NCBI GenBank assembly: GCA_004377275.1 | Contig: SOIC01000113.1 | Location: 1 to 10,883, forward strand | DNA: 10,883 nt | Direction of reading: 5' to 3' | Source of the DNA: Dehalococcoidia bacterium | GTDB taxonomy: Bacteria > Chloroflexota > Dehalococcoidia > E44-bin15 | Part shown: positions 1 to 4,938 of the stretch, piece after piece | Position numbering within the stretch: the first letter of the stretch is position 1 | Layout of the letters: each line of letters begins with the position of its first letter | Program-made: the position numbers and the translations under genes | Notes under the pieces: model-generated | What the model saw: the letters and a program-made list of their open reading frames with translations, nothing else | Databases searched by the model: none | What the model was told of the DNA's origin: nothing

Positions 1-99
1 CGTTTCGCTGGGGGCAAGCCTCACCATGATGATGAAGGAGTGCCTTACAATGACGGTAGGATGTCCCCTATCTATACTGAACGAGCTAATATTTTGCCC

Positions 100-128
100 T
101 TGACGTTAGCTTGGCGGGGCGGTATTAT
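100..128 (+). promoter_or_regulatory. Sigma70-type promoter of pyrF
   Basis: A -35 box TTGACG (100-105, 5 of 6 matches to consensus) is followed by a 17-bp spacer and a -10 box TATTAT (123-128, 5 of 6). Transcription would start near 135, only about five bases before the ATG at 141. This decides the pyrF start: the in-frame TTG at 111 lies inside the promoter spacer and would not be in the transcript. The prediction is from sequence match only. Confidence 0.65.
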
Positions 129-140
129 CGCCCTGGGACG

Positions 141-965
141 ATGAACTTCTTAGAGAAGCTGCTTAATGCCGCCCGCACCAACAGGAGCCTCCTTTGCATT
201 GGGCTCGACCCCGACCCGGAGTTGATGCCCTGGGGCGATGTCGCTGAGTTCAACCGCGCCATCGTCGATGCTACCCTGGATCTGGTATGCGCCTACAAGC
301 CCAACCTCGCCTTCTACGAGGCGCTGGGCATCGATGGGCTAAAGGCGCTGGAGAAGACGGTAGACTATATCCCTGCGGATATCCCGGTCATTGGGGATGC
401 CAAGCGGGGCGATATCGGCAACACCGCGCGGGCCTATGCCCGGGCGCTCTTTGAAACCCTGGGCTTCGATGCCGCCACCGTGAATCCCTATCTGGGCTAC
501 GACTCCCTGGAGCCCTTTATTGAGTATAGGGAAAAGGGGGTGTTCATCCTCTGCCGCACCTCCAATGCAGGCTCAGCCCATTTCCAGGACCTGTTACTTT
601 ACGAAAAGTCGGCGAAGGCCGGAGAGGGCGTAAAAGCCTTATTCGAAGTTGTAGCCCAGCGAGCCAGGGAGTGGAATACCTTTGGCAATGTGGGGCTGGT
701 GGTGGGCGCTACCTATCCCGAGGAACTGAGGCGGGTGCGCGAACTCTGCCCCCAGATGCCGCTGCTAATTCCGGGCATCGGCGCTCAGGGCGGCGATCTC
801 GCCAGCGCAGTTCGCTATGGTGTGGACGCCCAGGGGGAAAAAGCGATCATCAGCTCCTCGCGACAGATCATTTATGCATCGAAGGGTAAGGACTTTGCCG
901 AGGCCGCCCGTGGTGCAGCGCTCAAGCTGCGCGATGAGATCAACCGTTACCTGGGGGCTGCCTAG
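141..965 (+). CDS. pyrF: Orotidine 5'-phosphate decarboxylase (group 2 PyrF)
   Basis: The product converts OMP to UMP, the last step of de novo pyrimidine synthesis, in the cytoplasm. The 274-residue length fits the longer group-2 family. Visible motifs are GLDPD (21-25), the KPN lysine at 53, the catalytic signature DAKRGDIGN (86-94) with its Asp-Lys-Asp residues, and the phosphate-binding segments PGIGAQGG (211-218) and SSSR (238-241). An in-frame TTG at 111 would add ten residues, but it falls inside the predicted promoter, so the ATG at 141 is preferred. No clear Shine-Dalgarno precedes it, which fits a leaderless or nearly leaderless message. The DUF951 gene follows after two bases, so the pair is probably co-translated. 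No other pyrimidine genes are in the window. The family call is firm; only the start has some doubt. Confidence 0.95.
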   Translation: MNFLEKLLNAARTNRSLLCIGLDPDPELMPWGDVAEFNRAIVDATLDLVCAYKPNLAFYEALGIDGLKALEKTVDYIPADIPVIGDAKRGDIGNTARAYARALFETLGFDAATVNPYLGYDSLEPFIEYREKGVFILCRTSNAGSAHFQDLLLYEKSAKAGEGVKALFEVVAQRAREWNTFGNVGLVVGATYPEELRRVRELCPQMPLLIPGIGAQGGDLASAVRYGVDAQGEKAIISSSRQIIYASKGKDFAEAARGAALKLRDEINRYLGAA

Positions 966-967
966 AG

Positions 968-1165
968 ATGGAGATAAAGATTGGCGATGTGGTGTGCCTT
1001 AAGAAGAAGCACCCCTGTGGCAGCGACCAGTGGCAGGTGGTAAGGGTGGGCGCTGATATTGGGATCAGGTGTCAAAAGTGCCACCGGCGCGTGCTTTTGG
1101 CGCGGGGCGTTTTTGAGCGCCGGGTGAAGGGTGCTCTCTCCAGGGGGAGCAGTGTGCTTGAATAG
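968..1165 (+). CDS. DUF951 family small protein
   Basis: A 65-residue protein that resembles the DUF951 family, short bacterial proteins of unknown function. The N-terminal pattern (I-x-IGDVV-x-LKK-x-HPCGS near 3-19), the W-x-V-x-RVGADI-x-I-x-C stretch (22-35) and the C35-x2-C38 pair are the recognisable parts. Cysteines at 17, 35 and 38 could bind a metal, but that is inference. The fold is probably a small beta barrel, as in other short proteins with this pattern. The ATG is only two bases after the pyrF stop, so translation is likely coupled to pyrF. The last ten or so residues look like a family-specific tail. Function is unknown and pyrF gives no clear hint. Confidence 0.8.
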   Translation: MEIKIGDVVCLKKKHPCGSDQWQVVRVGADIGIRCQKCHRRVLLARGVFERRVKGALSRGSSVLE

Positions 1166-1217
1166 AGAACCGGAAGGTCGATGAGTGCGGTGCTTGATCG
1201 CCAAACCTGAGAGGGTT

Positions 1218-1264
1218 GGTTGATATAGGGTAAGATAGTGTAGGTTGACATTGGGTAAAATACT
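1218..1264 (+). repeat. Imperfect 25-bp-period direct repeat upstream of the nuclease gene
   Basis: Two 22-base copies (1218-1239 and 1243-1264) match at 18 of 22 positions, with the shared pattern GGTTGAYATWGGGTAARATA. The second copy contains the TTGACA -35 box of the next promoter and the first has TTGATA at the same place. This could be a duplicated promoter element or a repressor/activator site. The rest of the 1166-1301 gap shows no gene and no convincing terminator for the pyrF unit. Confidence 0.55.
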
Positions 1265-1274
1265 AGGATAGAAT
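1245..1274 (+). promoter_or_regulatory. Sigma70-type promoter of the DUF151 nuclease gene
   Basis: A perfect -35 box TTGACA (1245-1250), an 18-bp spacer and a -10 box TAGAAT (1269-1274, 5 of 6) predict a start near 1281. This leaves a leader of about 27 bases carrying the ribosome-binding site at 1295-1301. It is the strongest promoter match in the window. Confidence 0.7.
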
Positions 1275-1294
1275 AAGCTTAGCCGGTAATCCCT

Positions 1295-1301
1295 GGGGAG
1301 G
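1295..1301 (+). promoter_or_regulatory. Ribosome-binding site that sets the nuclease start
   Basis: GGGGAGG ends six bases before the ATG at 1308. The in-frame TTG at 1302 directly abuts this site and has no room for initiation, so ATG 1308 is chosen. Confidence 0.75.
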
Positions 1302-1307
1302 TTGCCC

Positions 1308-1811
1308 ATGATCGAGATGACTATTGATAGCATTCGAATGAGCCTGATGAACTATCAGCGTGTGGTGATCCTCAAGGAGAAGGATGGGGAGCGTTACCTT
1401 CCTATCTGGATCGGCCCCGCGGAGGCGGACTCCATAGCGATTAAATTGCAGGATGTGCAGGTGCCCCGACCGATGACACATGACCTGTTGTGCTCCGCGA
1501 TCGAGGCCCTAGGGGCTAGGGTTAACTCGATCGTTGTCCACGACCTTCGCAACGATACCTTTTATGCCAGGATCCTCCTTATCGTCGATGGAAAGGATTT
1601 GGAGATCGATTCCCGTCCCAGCGATGCCATCGCCCTTGCGGTAAGGGTGGAAGTGCCGATTTACGCCGATGAGTCGGTGCTGGATAAAGCGGGGATACTA
1701 CTACCCCCTAAAGATGGAGAGGGCGAGCTCAGCGAGGATGAGCTGAGTAAGCTTACCCCCTTCAAGGACTTTATCGATACCCTGAACATGGATGATTTGG
1801 GGAAATCATAG
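1308..1811 (+). CDS. Bifunctional nuclease family protein (DUF151/BFN)
   Basis: A 167-residue protein of the DUF151 family, some members of which have been reported to have DNase and RNase activity. The family signature is clear: IWIGPAEADSIA (34-45), a central HDLL...LGARV block (58-72), and DSRPSDAIALAVR (101-113), followed by VPIYADESVLDKAGI (116-130). The C-terminal part (138-167) is acidic and ends in a short helix, as in other members with a UVR-like tail. The start was moved from TTG 1302 to ATG 1308 because of the ribosome-binding site. It is the first gene of a two-gene unit that ends at the terminator at 2186-2213. The in vivo role of these proteins is poorly defined outside a few species, so the substrate is left open. 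Confidence 0.88.
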   Translation: MIEMTIDSIRMSLMNYQRVVILKEKDGERYLPIWIGPAEADSIAIKLQDVQVPRPMTHDLLCSAIEALGARVNSIVVHDLRNDTFYARILLIVDGKDLEIDSRPSDAIALAVRVEVPIYADESVLDKAGILLPPKDGEGELSEDELSKLTPFKDFIDTLNMDDLGKS

Positions 1812-1832
1812 CGCCCGTTTAAAGGTTGCAGC

Positions 1833-2165
1833 ATGGACGAAAAACTAATCAAGCGCTTGATGACGAGTATAAGTTGCTCGGTGTGCGGGGAGCGCTACGA
1901 AGGGGAAAATGTGAGGGTTCTCGGCTGCTATACAGACCTCTGGTTTCTCAGCGTTTACTGCACTAAATGTCATAGTCAGAGTTTGGTGGCTGCGGTGCTC
2001 AAGGATGGGAAGCACCCCGAGTTGGTTACCGACCTTACTGAAGAGGAGTATACCAAGTTCCACGAAATGGCTGTGGTAGACGCCGATGACGTGCTGGATC
2101 TCCATGACTTCTTAGAAGAGTTCAACGGGGATTTTTCATCCCTTTTCTTGAAGGAAAAGGGATGA
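1833..2165 (+). CDS. Unrecognised small protein with a putative zinc ribbon
   Basis: I do not recognise a named family for this 110-residue protein. It has two cysteine pairs, C15-x2-C18 and C43-x2-C46, spaced as in a zinc ribbon, with aromatic and hydrophobic residues between them (YTDLWFLSVY, 33-42). The C-terminal half is acidic, with LTEEEY (68-73) and a run of Asp/Glu between 82 and 98, and is probably helical. There is no signal peptide or membrane segment. An AAAGG ribosome-binding site (1820-1824) lies eight bases before the ATG. It follows the DUF151 nuclease by 21 bases and ends just before a strong terminator, so the two are very likely one transcript. A nucleic-acid or protein-binding role is possible from the ribbon but unproven. 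Confidence 0.8.
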   Translation: MDEKLIKRLMTSISCSVCGERYEGENVRVLGCYTDLWFLSVYCTKCHSQSLVAAVLKDGKHPELVTDLTEEEYTKFHEMAVVDADDVLDLHDFLEEFNGDFSSLFLKEKG

Positions 2166-2185
2166 AGTAGGGATGGCTTTTTGTT

Positions 2186-2213
2186 AACCCCCCGACCTAT
2201 CGGGGGGTTTTTT
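2186..2213 (+). terminator. Intrinsic terminator after the nuclease/zinc-ribbon unit
   Basis: A 9-bp stem (AACCCCCCG at 2186-2194 with CGGGGGGTT at 2201-2209) with a six-base loop is followed directly by six Ts (2208-2213). This is a textbook Rho-independent terminator on the + strand. It separates the nuclease unit from the ATP synthase operon. Confidence 0.92.
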
Positions 2214-2227
2214 GTGTCAGGGGCAGG

Positions 2228-2256
2228 TTGTCGAGGGTAGTAGCCTATGATATACT
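2228..2256 (+). promoter_or_regulatory. Promoter of the ATP synthase operon
   Basis: A -35 box TTGTCG (2228-2233, 4 of 6), a 17-bp spacer and a -10 box TATACT (2251-2256, 5 of 6) with an extended TG at 2248-2249 predict a start near 2263. It sits between the terminator and the first atp gene. The TTG at 2228, a possible in-frame start, is itself part of the -35 box. Confidence 0.55.
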
Positions 2257-2266
2257 CATTTGGGGT

Positions 2267-2494
2267 ATGAACGTGAATCGCTGGGCGGCGGCGCTCAGGT
2301 TTACTGGAGTTGGGTTTTATATTGGCGGGTGCATTGCCGGGGGGCTCTTTTTGGGGTTTTGGCTTGCTGATGAGATTGGTATCAGACCTCTGTTTATCCT
2401 GCTTGGGCTCGGCCTGGGGTTGTTTGTCGCCTTTTATGGAACATACCGCATGCTTCTCCCGCTCCTCGGCGAGAGGAAGGATAAGGGGGACTAG
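2267..2494 (+). CDS. AtpI/AtpZ-type small membrane protein of the ATP synthase operon
   Basis: A 75-residue protein with two hydrophobic segments (about 10-30 and 40-60) joined by a short loop with LADEIGIRP. The GGLFLGFWLADEIG...LGLGLGLFVAFYGTYR pattern resembles the AtpZ / 'F0F1-ATPase gene 1' family, which precedes atpB in many operons. Such proteins have been linked to c-ring assembly or Mg2+/Ca2+ transport. The start is uncertain: TTG 2228 overlaps the promoter, so ATG 2267 is used. GTG 2273 is an alternative and would be better spaced from the GGGG at 2262-2265. The stop overlaps the GTG of atpB by one base (TAGTG), so translation is probably coupled. Membership in the AtpI versus AtpZ branch cannot be settled by eye. 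Confidence 0.8.
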   Translation: MNVNRWAAALRFTGVGFYIGGCIAGGLFLGFWLADEIGIRPLFILLGLGLGLFVAFYGTYRMLLPLLGERKDKGD

Positions 2495-3399
2495 TGGCTA
2501 GAATTAGCCGGCGGCGTCGGATTGGCATTATCGCCCTTATTTCCTTTGGTTTGATAGCAGTAGGAGCCATATTTTTCCCCATTTCTATGCCCCATTTTGA
2601 ACTCGCTGCGGAAGTACTATGGTCTCCCTTTGGCATCCCGATTACCAATACCATGATTGGTGCCTGGCTTACCATCCTGGTAATGGGGGGTATAGCCTAT
2701 GCCGCTACGCGCAAGATGAGGCTTGTGCCACATGGGTTGCAGAACGTCATGGAAGCTAGTGTCGAAATGCTCATGAATTTCGTGGAGAGCATAGCGGGAA
2801 AGGAGAATGGGCGTAAATTTTTCCCCGTGGTCGCTACCATCTTCATCTTTGTTATCGCTAATGCCTGGCTGGCGCTCCTACCCGGTTTCATGAGCATAGG
2901 CTTTTGGCACACCGAGGGGGAGGAGCAGGTTTTGATACCTCTCTTTCGGGGGGCAAATACCGATATCAATGTACCCCTTGCGCTGGCACTCGTTTCCTTT
3001 ATATTTGTGGAGTATTGGGGCTTCAGGTCTCATGGCTTCATCCGCTACATGAGCAAGTTTGTCAATGTTCGCCAGTACTTTGGTGGCGTGGGGCAGATGC
3101 TGCGGGGCCGGGTCCGCAGTGGCATGGGCATGCTATTTAGTGGAATTATCGATATATTCGTGGGCTTTATCGAGATGGTAAGTGAGATGGTGCGCATAAT
3201 GAGTTTCACCTTCCGTCTCTTTGGCAATATGACCGCCGGGGAGATCCTTATTTTTTCGATGATGTTTCTTATTCCCTGGGTGGCGGCAATACCCTTCTAT
3301 GGGCTGGAGCTTTTTATCGGTTTCGTTCAGGCTCTTATCTTCTGTGGTTTGACCCTGGTTTTCCTGGTTATGGCGGTTACTCCTCATGAGGAGCACTGA
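2494..3399 (+). CDS. atpB: ATP synthase F0 subunit a
   Basis: The membrane subunit that forms the two proton half-channels beside the c ring. The 301-residue sequence has a basic N-terminus (RISRRRR), a first membrane segment (about 10-30), and further segments near 55-72, 110-130, 158-175, 212-235, 245-265 and 275-296. The essential arginine is R241 in FRLFGNMTAGE (240-250), and Q279 in VQALIF matches the conserved Gln of the last helix. The GTG start overlaps the preceding stop and has an AAGGGGG site (2483-2489). The loop and helix from 183 to 215, rich in Arg and Gly, is longer than in E. coli and may be lineage-specific. The 3' gap of 29 bases leads to atpE. Confidence 0.96.
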   Translation: MARISRRRRIGIIALISFGLIAVGAIFFPISMPHFELAAEVLWSPFGIPITNTMIGAWLTILVMGGIAYAATRKMRLVPHGLQNVMEASVEMLMNFVESIAGKENGRKFFPVVATIFIFVIANAWLALLPGFMSIGFWHTEGEEQVLIPLFRGANTDINVPLALALVSFIFVEYWGFRSHGFIRYMSKFVNVRQYFGGVGQMLRGRVRSGMGMLFSGIIDIFVGFIEMVSEMVRIMSFTFRLFGNMTAGEILIFSMMFLIPWVAAIPFYGLELFIGFVQALIFCGLTLVFLVMAVTPHEEH

Positions 3400-3428
3400 T
3401 ATAAACAAAATTGAAAGGGGGATGAATT

Positions 3429-3659
3429 ATGGACTCCGAAACCATGAAGTTGATCGCCGCAGCAGTTGCCATTGGCGCTGGTGCCCTGGGACCTGGCTTG
3501 GGGATCGGCATGTTAGGGTATGGCGCCATGCAGGCGTTGGGACGCAACCCCGAGGCTCGCGGTCCCATCCAGACTAATATGATCCTGGCTATCGCCTTCT
3601 GCGAGGCTATCGCAATCTATGCCCTTATTGTGGCCATTATGCTGATCTTCATCGCATGA
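3429..3659 (+). CDS. atpE: ATP synthase F0 subunit c
   Basis: The rotor-ring subunit: 76 residues forming a two-helix hairpin, with the glycine-rich helix GAGALGPGLGIG (16-27), the polar loop GRNPEARG (38-45) and the ion-binding carboxylate E59 in helix 2. Alignment by eye to the sodium-binding Ilyobacter c subunit puts Ile26 where Gln32 would be and Ala60 where Ser66 would be, although Tyr64 is kept. Loss of these two ligands favours proton coupling. A strong GAAAGGGGG site (3413-3421) precedes the ATG, which suits a subunit needed in many copies. An ATG at 3422 is out of frame and is ignored. Confidence 0.97.
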   Translation: MDSETMKLIAAAVAIGAGALGPGLGIGMLGYGAMQALGRNPEARGPIQTNMILAIAFCEAIAIYALIVAIMLIFIA

Positions 3660-3692
3660 TTGCCAGGCTCCAATCTAGAAAGACGAGTTGAT

Positions 3693-4190
3693 ATGGGCGC
3701 TATAGGTATTGACTGGCAGGTTTTACTGGCTCAGCTCATAAATTTTGGGATCCTCTTTGGCCTCCTTTTTTTCCTGCTCTATAAGCCGATGCGCAGGACG
3801 TTCGATGAGCGCTCTAATAGAATCAAGGAGAGCATGGAGCAGGCTGAGCAGATCAAGGAGCAGATGGCCAAGACTGAGGAGCAGGTTAAAGAGCAACTGG
3901 GGGCTGCCCGCAGGGATGGGCAGGATATATTGGCTCAAGCGGCTCAGATGGGGGAGCGCCTCAAGGAGGAGGCGAGGGGGGAGGCAAGGCAGGAGGCGGA
4001 GGTTATCGTCGCCCGGGCGCGCACTGAGATCGAGCGGGAGCGTGATGAGGCTATCGATGAGGTCAAGCGCCAGTTTGTTGACCTGGCGATAACCGCTGCC
4101 GAGAAGGTGGTCAACGAGACCCTGGATCGTAAGAAGCATCGCCGCCTCATAGAGGAGGTACTGGAGCAGGCTCCTGGGGGGAAGGGCTGA
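3693..4190 (+). CDS. atpF: ATP synthase F0 subunit b
   Basis: The peripheral-stalk subunit that joins F0 to delta on F1. From ATG 3693 it has 165 residues: the usual MGAIGIDWQVLLAQLINF start, one membrane helix (about 11-30), then a long charged coiled coil (about 35-145) rich in Glu, Lys, Arg and Gln, and a short C-terminal region ending in GGKG. An upstream in-frame TTG at 3660 abuts the atpE stop with no ribosome-binding site, and would add eleven residues before the normal family start, so it is rejected. The TGA stop overlaps an ATG (TGATG) that opens a 29-codon mini-ORF rather than atpH. Only one b gene is present, so the stalk is probably a homodimer. Confidence 0.94.
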   Translation: MGAIGIDWQVLLAQLINFGILFGLLFFLLYKPMRRTFDERSNRIKESMEQAEQIKEQMAKTEEQVKEQLGAARRDGQDILAQAAQMGERLKEEARGEARQEAEVIVARARTEIERERDEAIDEVKRQFVDLAITAAEKVVNETLDRKKHRRLIEEVLEQAPGGKG

Positions 4191-4299
4191 TGAGGGGCGT
4201 TGCGAAAAAGGAAGGGATGACAGCGGGGGTTACGAAAAAGGGAGGGCTGATGGCGCGAGTTGCGAAGGAGGAGGGCTGATGGCGCGGGCTGCGGCGAGA
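4181..4299 (+). repeat. 30-bp tandem repeat of the atpH translation start
   Basis: Three exact 30-base units (4181-4210, 4211-4240, 4241-4270) and a fourth starting at 4271 run head to tail. Unit 1 matches units 2 and 3 at 23 of 30 positions each. Each unit has a G-rich ribosome-binding motif, GAAGGG or GGAGGG, an ATG and then a GCG/GGG-rich stretch ending in GTTGCGAAAAAG-like sequence. Unit 4 contains the real atpH start and is one base shorter at its head, which breaks the frame. The array seems to have grown by duplication of the initiation region. Confidence 0.8.
4190..4279 (+). CDS. Possible 29-codon mini-ORF between atpF and atpH
   Basis: This ORF begins at an ATG that overlaps the atpF stop (TGATG) and ends at a TGA that overlaps the atpH ATG (again TGATG). 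Its peptide is made of three related pieces, MRGVAKKEG, MTAGVTKKGGL and MARVAKEEG, which resemble the start of AtpH (MARAAARRHA). Each piece has its own preceding purine-rich site. A small basic peptide of this kind is not a known subunit. Its most likely role, if any, is to pass ribosomes from atpF to atpH by coupled termination and re-initiation. It may be a simple by-product of repeat expansion. One extra base between 4265 and 4276 would fuse it in frame to AtpH as an N-terminal extension, so a sequencing error there is also possible. Confidence 0.4.
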   Translation: MRGVAKKEGMTAGVTKKGGLMARVAKEEG

Positions 4300-4806
4300 A
4301 GGCATGCCCAGGCAGCGTTTCAGATCGCTCTGGAGAGGAAAGAATTGGAGGTATGGCGCGGGGACCTGGAGCGGCTTTCCGAAGCGGTGAAGGATCCCCT
4401 TCTTTTTACCTTTTTAGAAAGCCCCAGGATTCGCTTCGACGAGAAGGAGAGGATTTTGCGCCAGGGCCTTGAGGGGTTGAACCCCCTGGTAATGAACCTG
4501 GCCTTGCTACTGGTGTCCCGGGGGAGATTGGGCCTGGTGGCGGATATGATTCTGGAGTATGGGCGGCTGGTCGATGAACATCGGGGGATAGCCCATGCTG
4601 AGGTGACGACCGCCGTCCCCCTGGAGCCTGAAGAGAAGGACAAGCTTGTTCGTCGTCTCGGTGTTCTAGTGGGCCAGGAGATTGTGCTGACCACCAGGGT
4701 CGCCCCAGCCATTATCGGGGGGCTTGTGGCCAGGGTGGGCGATAAGCTCATCGATGGCAGCACTAAGTCGCGGCTTCTCGCTCTCAGGGAGAGCCTGATG
4801 AGATAG
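4279..4806 (+). CDS. atpH: ATP synthase F1 subunit delta
   Basis: The delta (OSCP-type) subunit caps the alpha3beta3 head and holds the b stalk. The protein has 175 residues: a helical N-terminal domain (about 3-105, starting ARRHAQAAFQIAL) and a C-terminal domain with the family signature GGLVARVGDKLIDGSTKSRL (147-166). The ATG is set by GGAGGAGGG (4267-4275) and overlaps the stop of the mini-ORF. The TAG stop lies inside the first unit of the repeat array that runs to atpA. The start is the fourth copy of a repeated initiation sequence, so ATGs at 4190, 4217 and 4250 are rivals for ribosomes but read another frame. Confidence 0.94.
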   Translation: MARAAARRHAQAAFQIALERKELEVWRGDLERLSEAVKDPLLFTFLESPRIRFDEKERILRQGLEGLNPLVMNLALLLVSRGRLGLVADMILEYGRLVDEHRGIAHAEVTTAVPLEPEEKDKLVRRLGVLVGQEIVLTTRVAPAIIGGLVARVGDKLIDGSTKSRLLALRESLMR

Positions 4807-4933
4807 ATCGGGAGGTCGCTCTTCGAGATAGACTGACGGGATAGATCGGAGGTTATTCACTCTCCACGAAGGCTTTGTGGGATATATCGGGAAGTATCTT
4901 TTAGAAATAGATTGACGGAACAAATCGGAGGTT
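4802..4933 (+). repeat. Tandem repeats of the atpA ribosome-binding region
   Basis: The 132-base gap between atpH and atpA is filled by four copies of a core ATCGGGAGGT / ATCGGAGGTT at 4807, 4845, 4886 and 4924, spaced 38, 41 and 38 bases apart. The first and third full units (4802-4839 and 4881-4918) match at 30 of 38 positions without gaps. Cores 1 and 3, and 2 and 4, are both 79 bases apart, so a 79-bp double unit may itself have been duplicated. Core 4 is the real Shine-Dalgarno of atpA. The other three have no ATG at a working distance. Confidence 0.8.
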
Positions 4934-4938
4934 AAAAA

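Noticed and set aside
1..144. Open frame at the left edge (frame 1, no ATG near the start)
   Set aside because: The 47 codons show no recognisable family, the region contains the pyrF promoter, and the last codons overlap pyrF in another frame. A second frame is also open to about 104. Neither can be supported as a gene end.
1529..1553. TCGTTG...CAACGA palindrome as a Rex or other operator
   Set aside because: It lies inside the DUF151 coding sequence, does not match the Rex consensus and has a long spacer, so chance is the simpler explanation.
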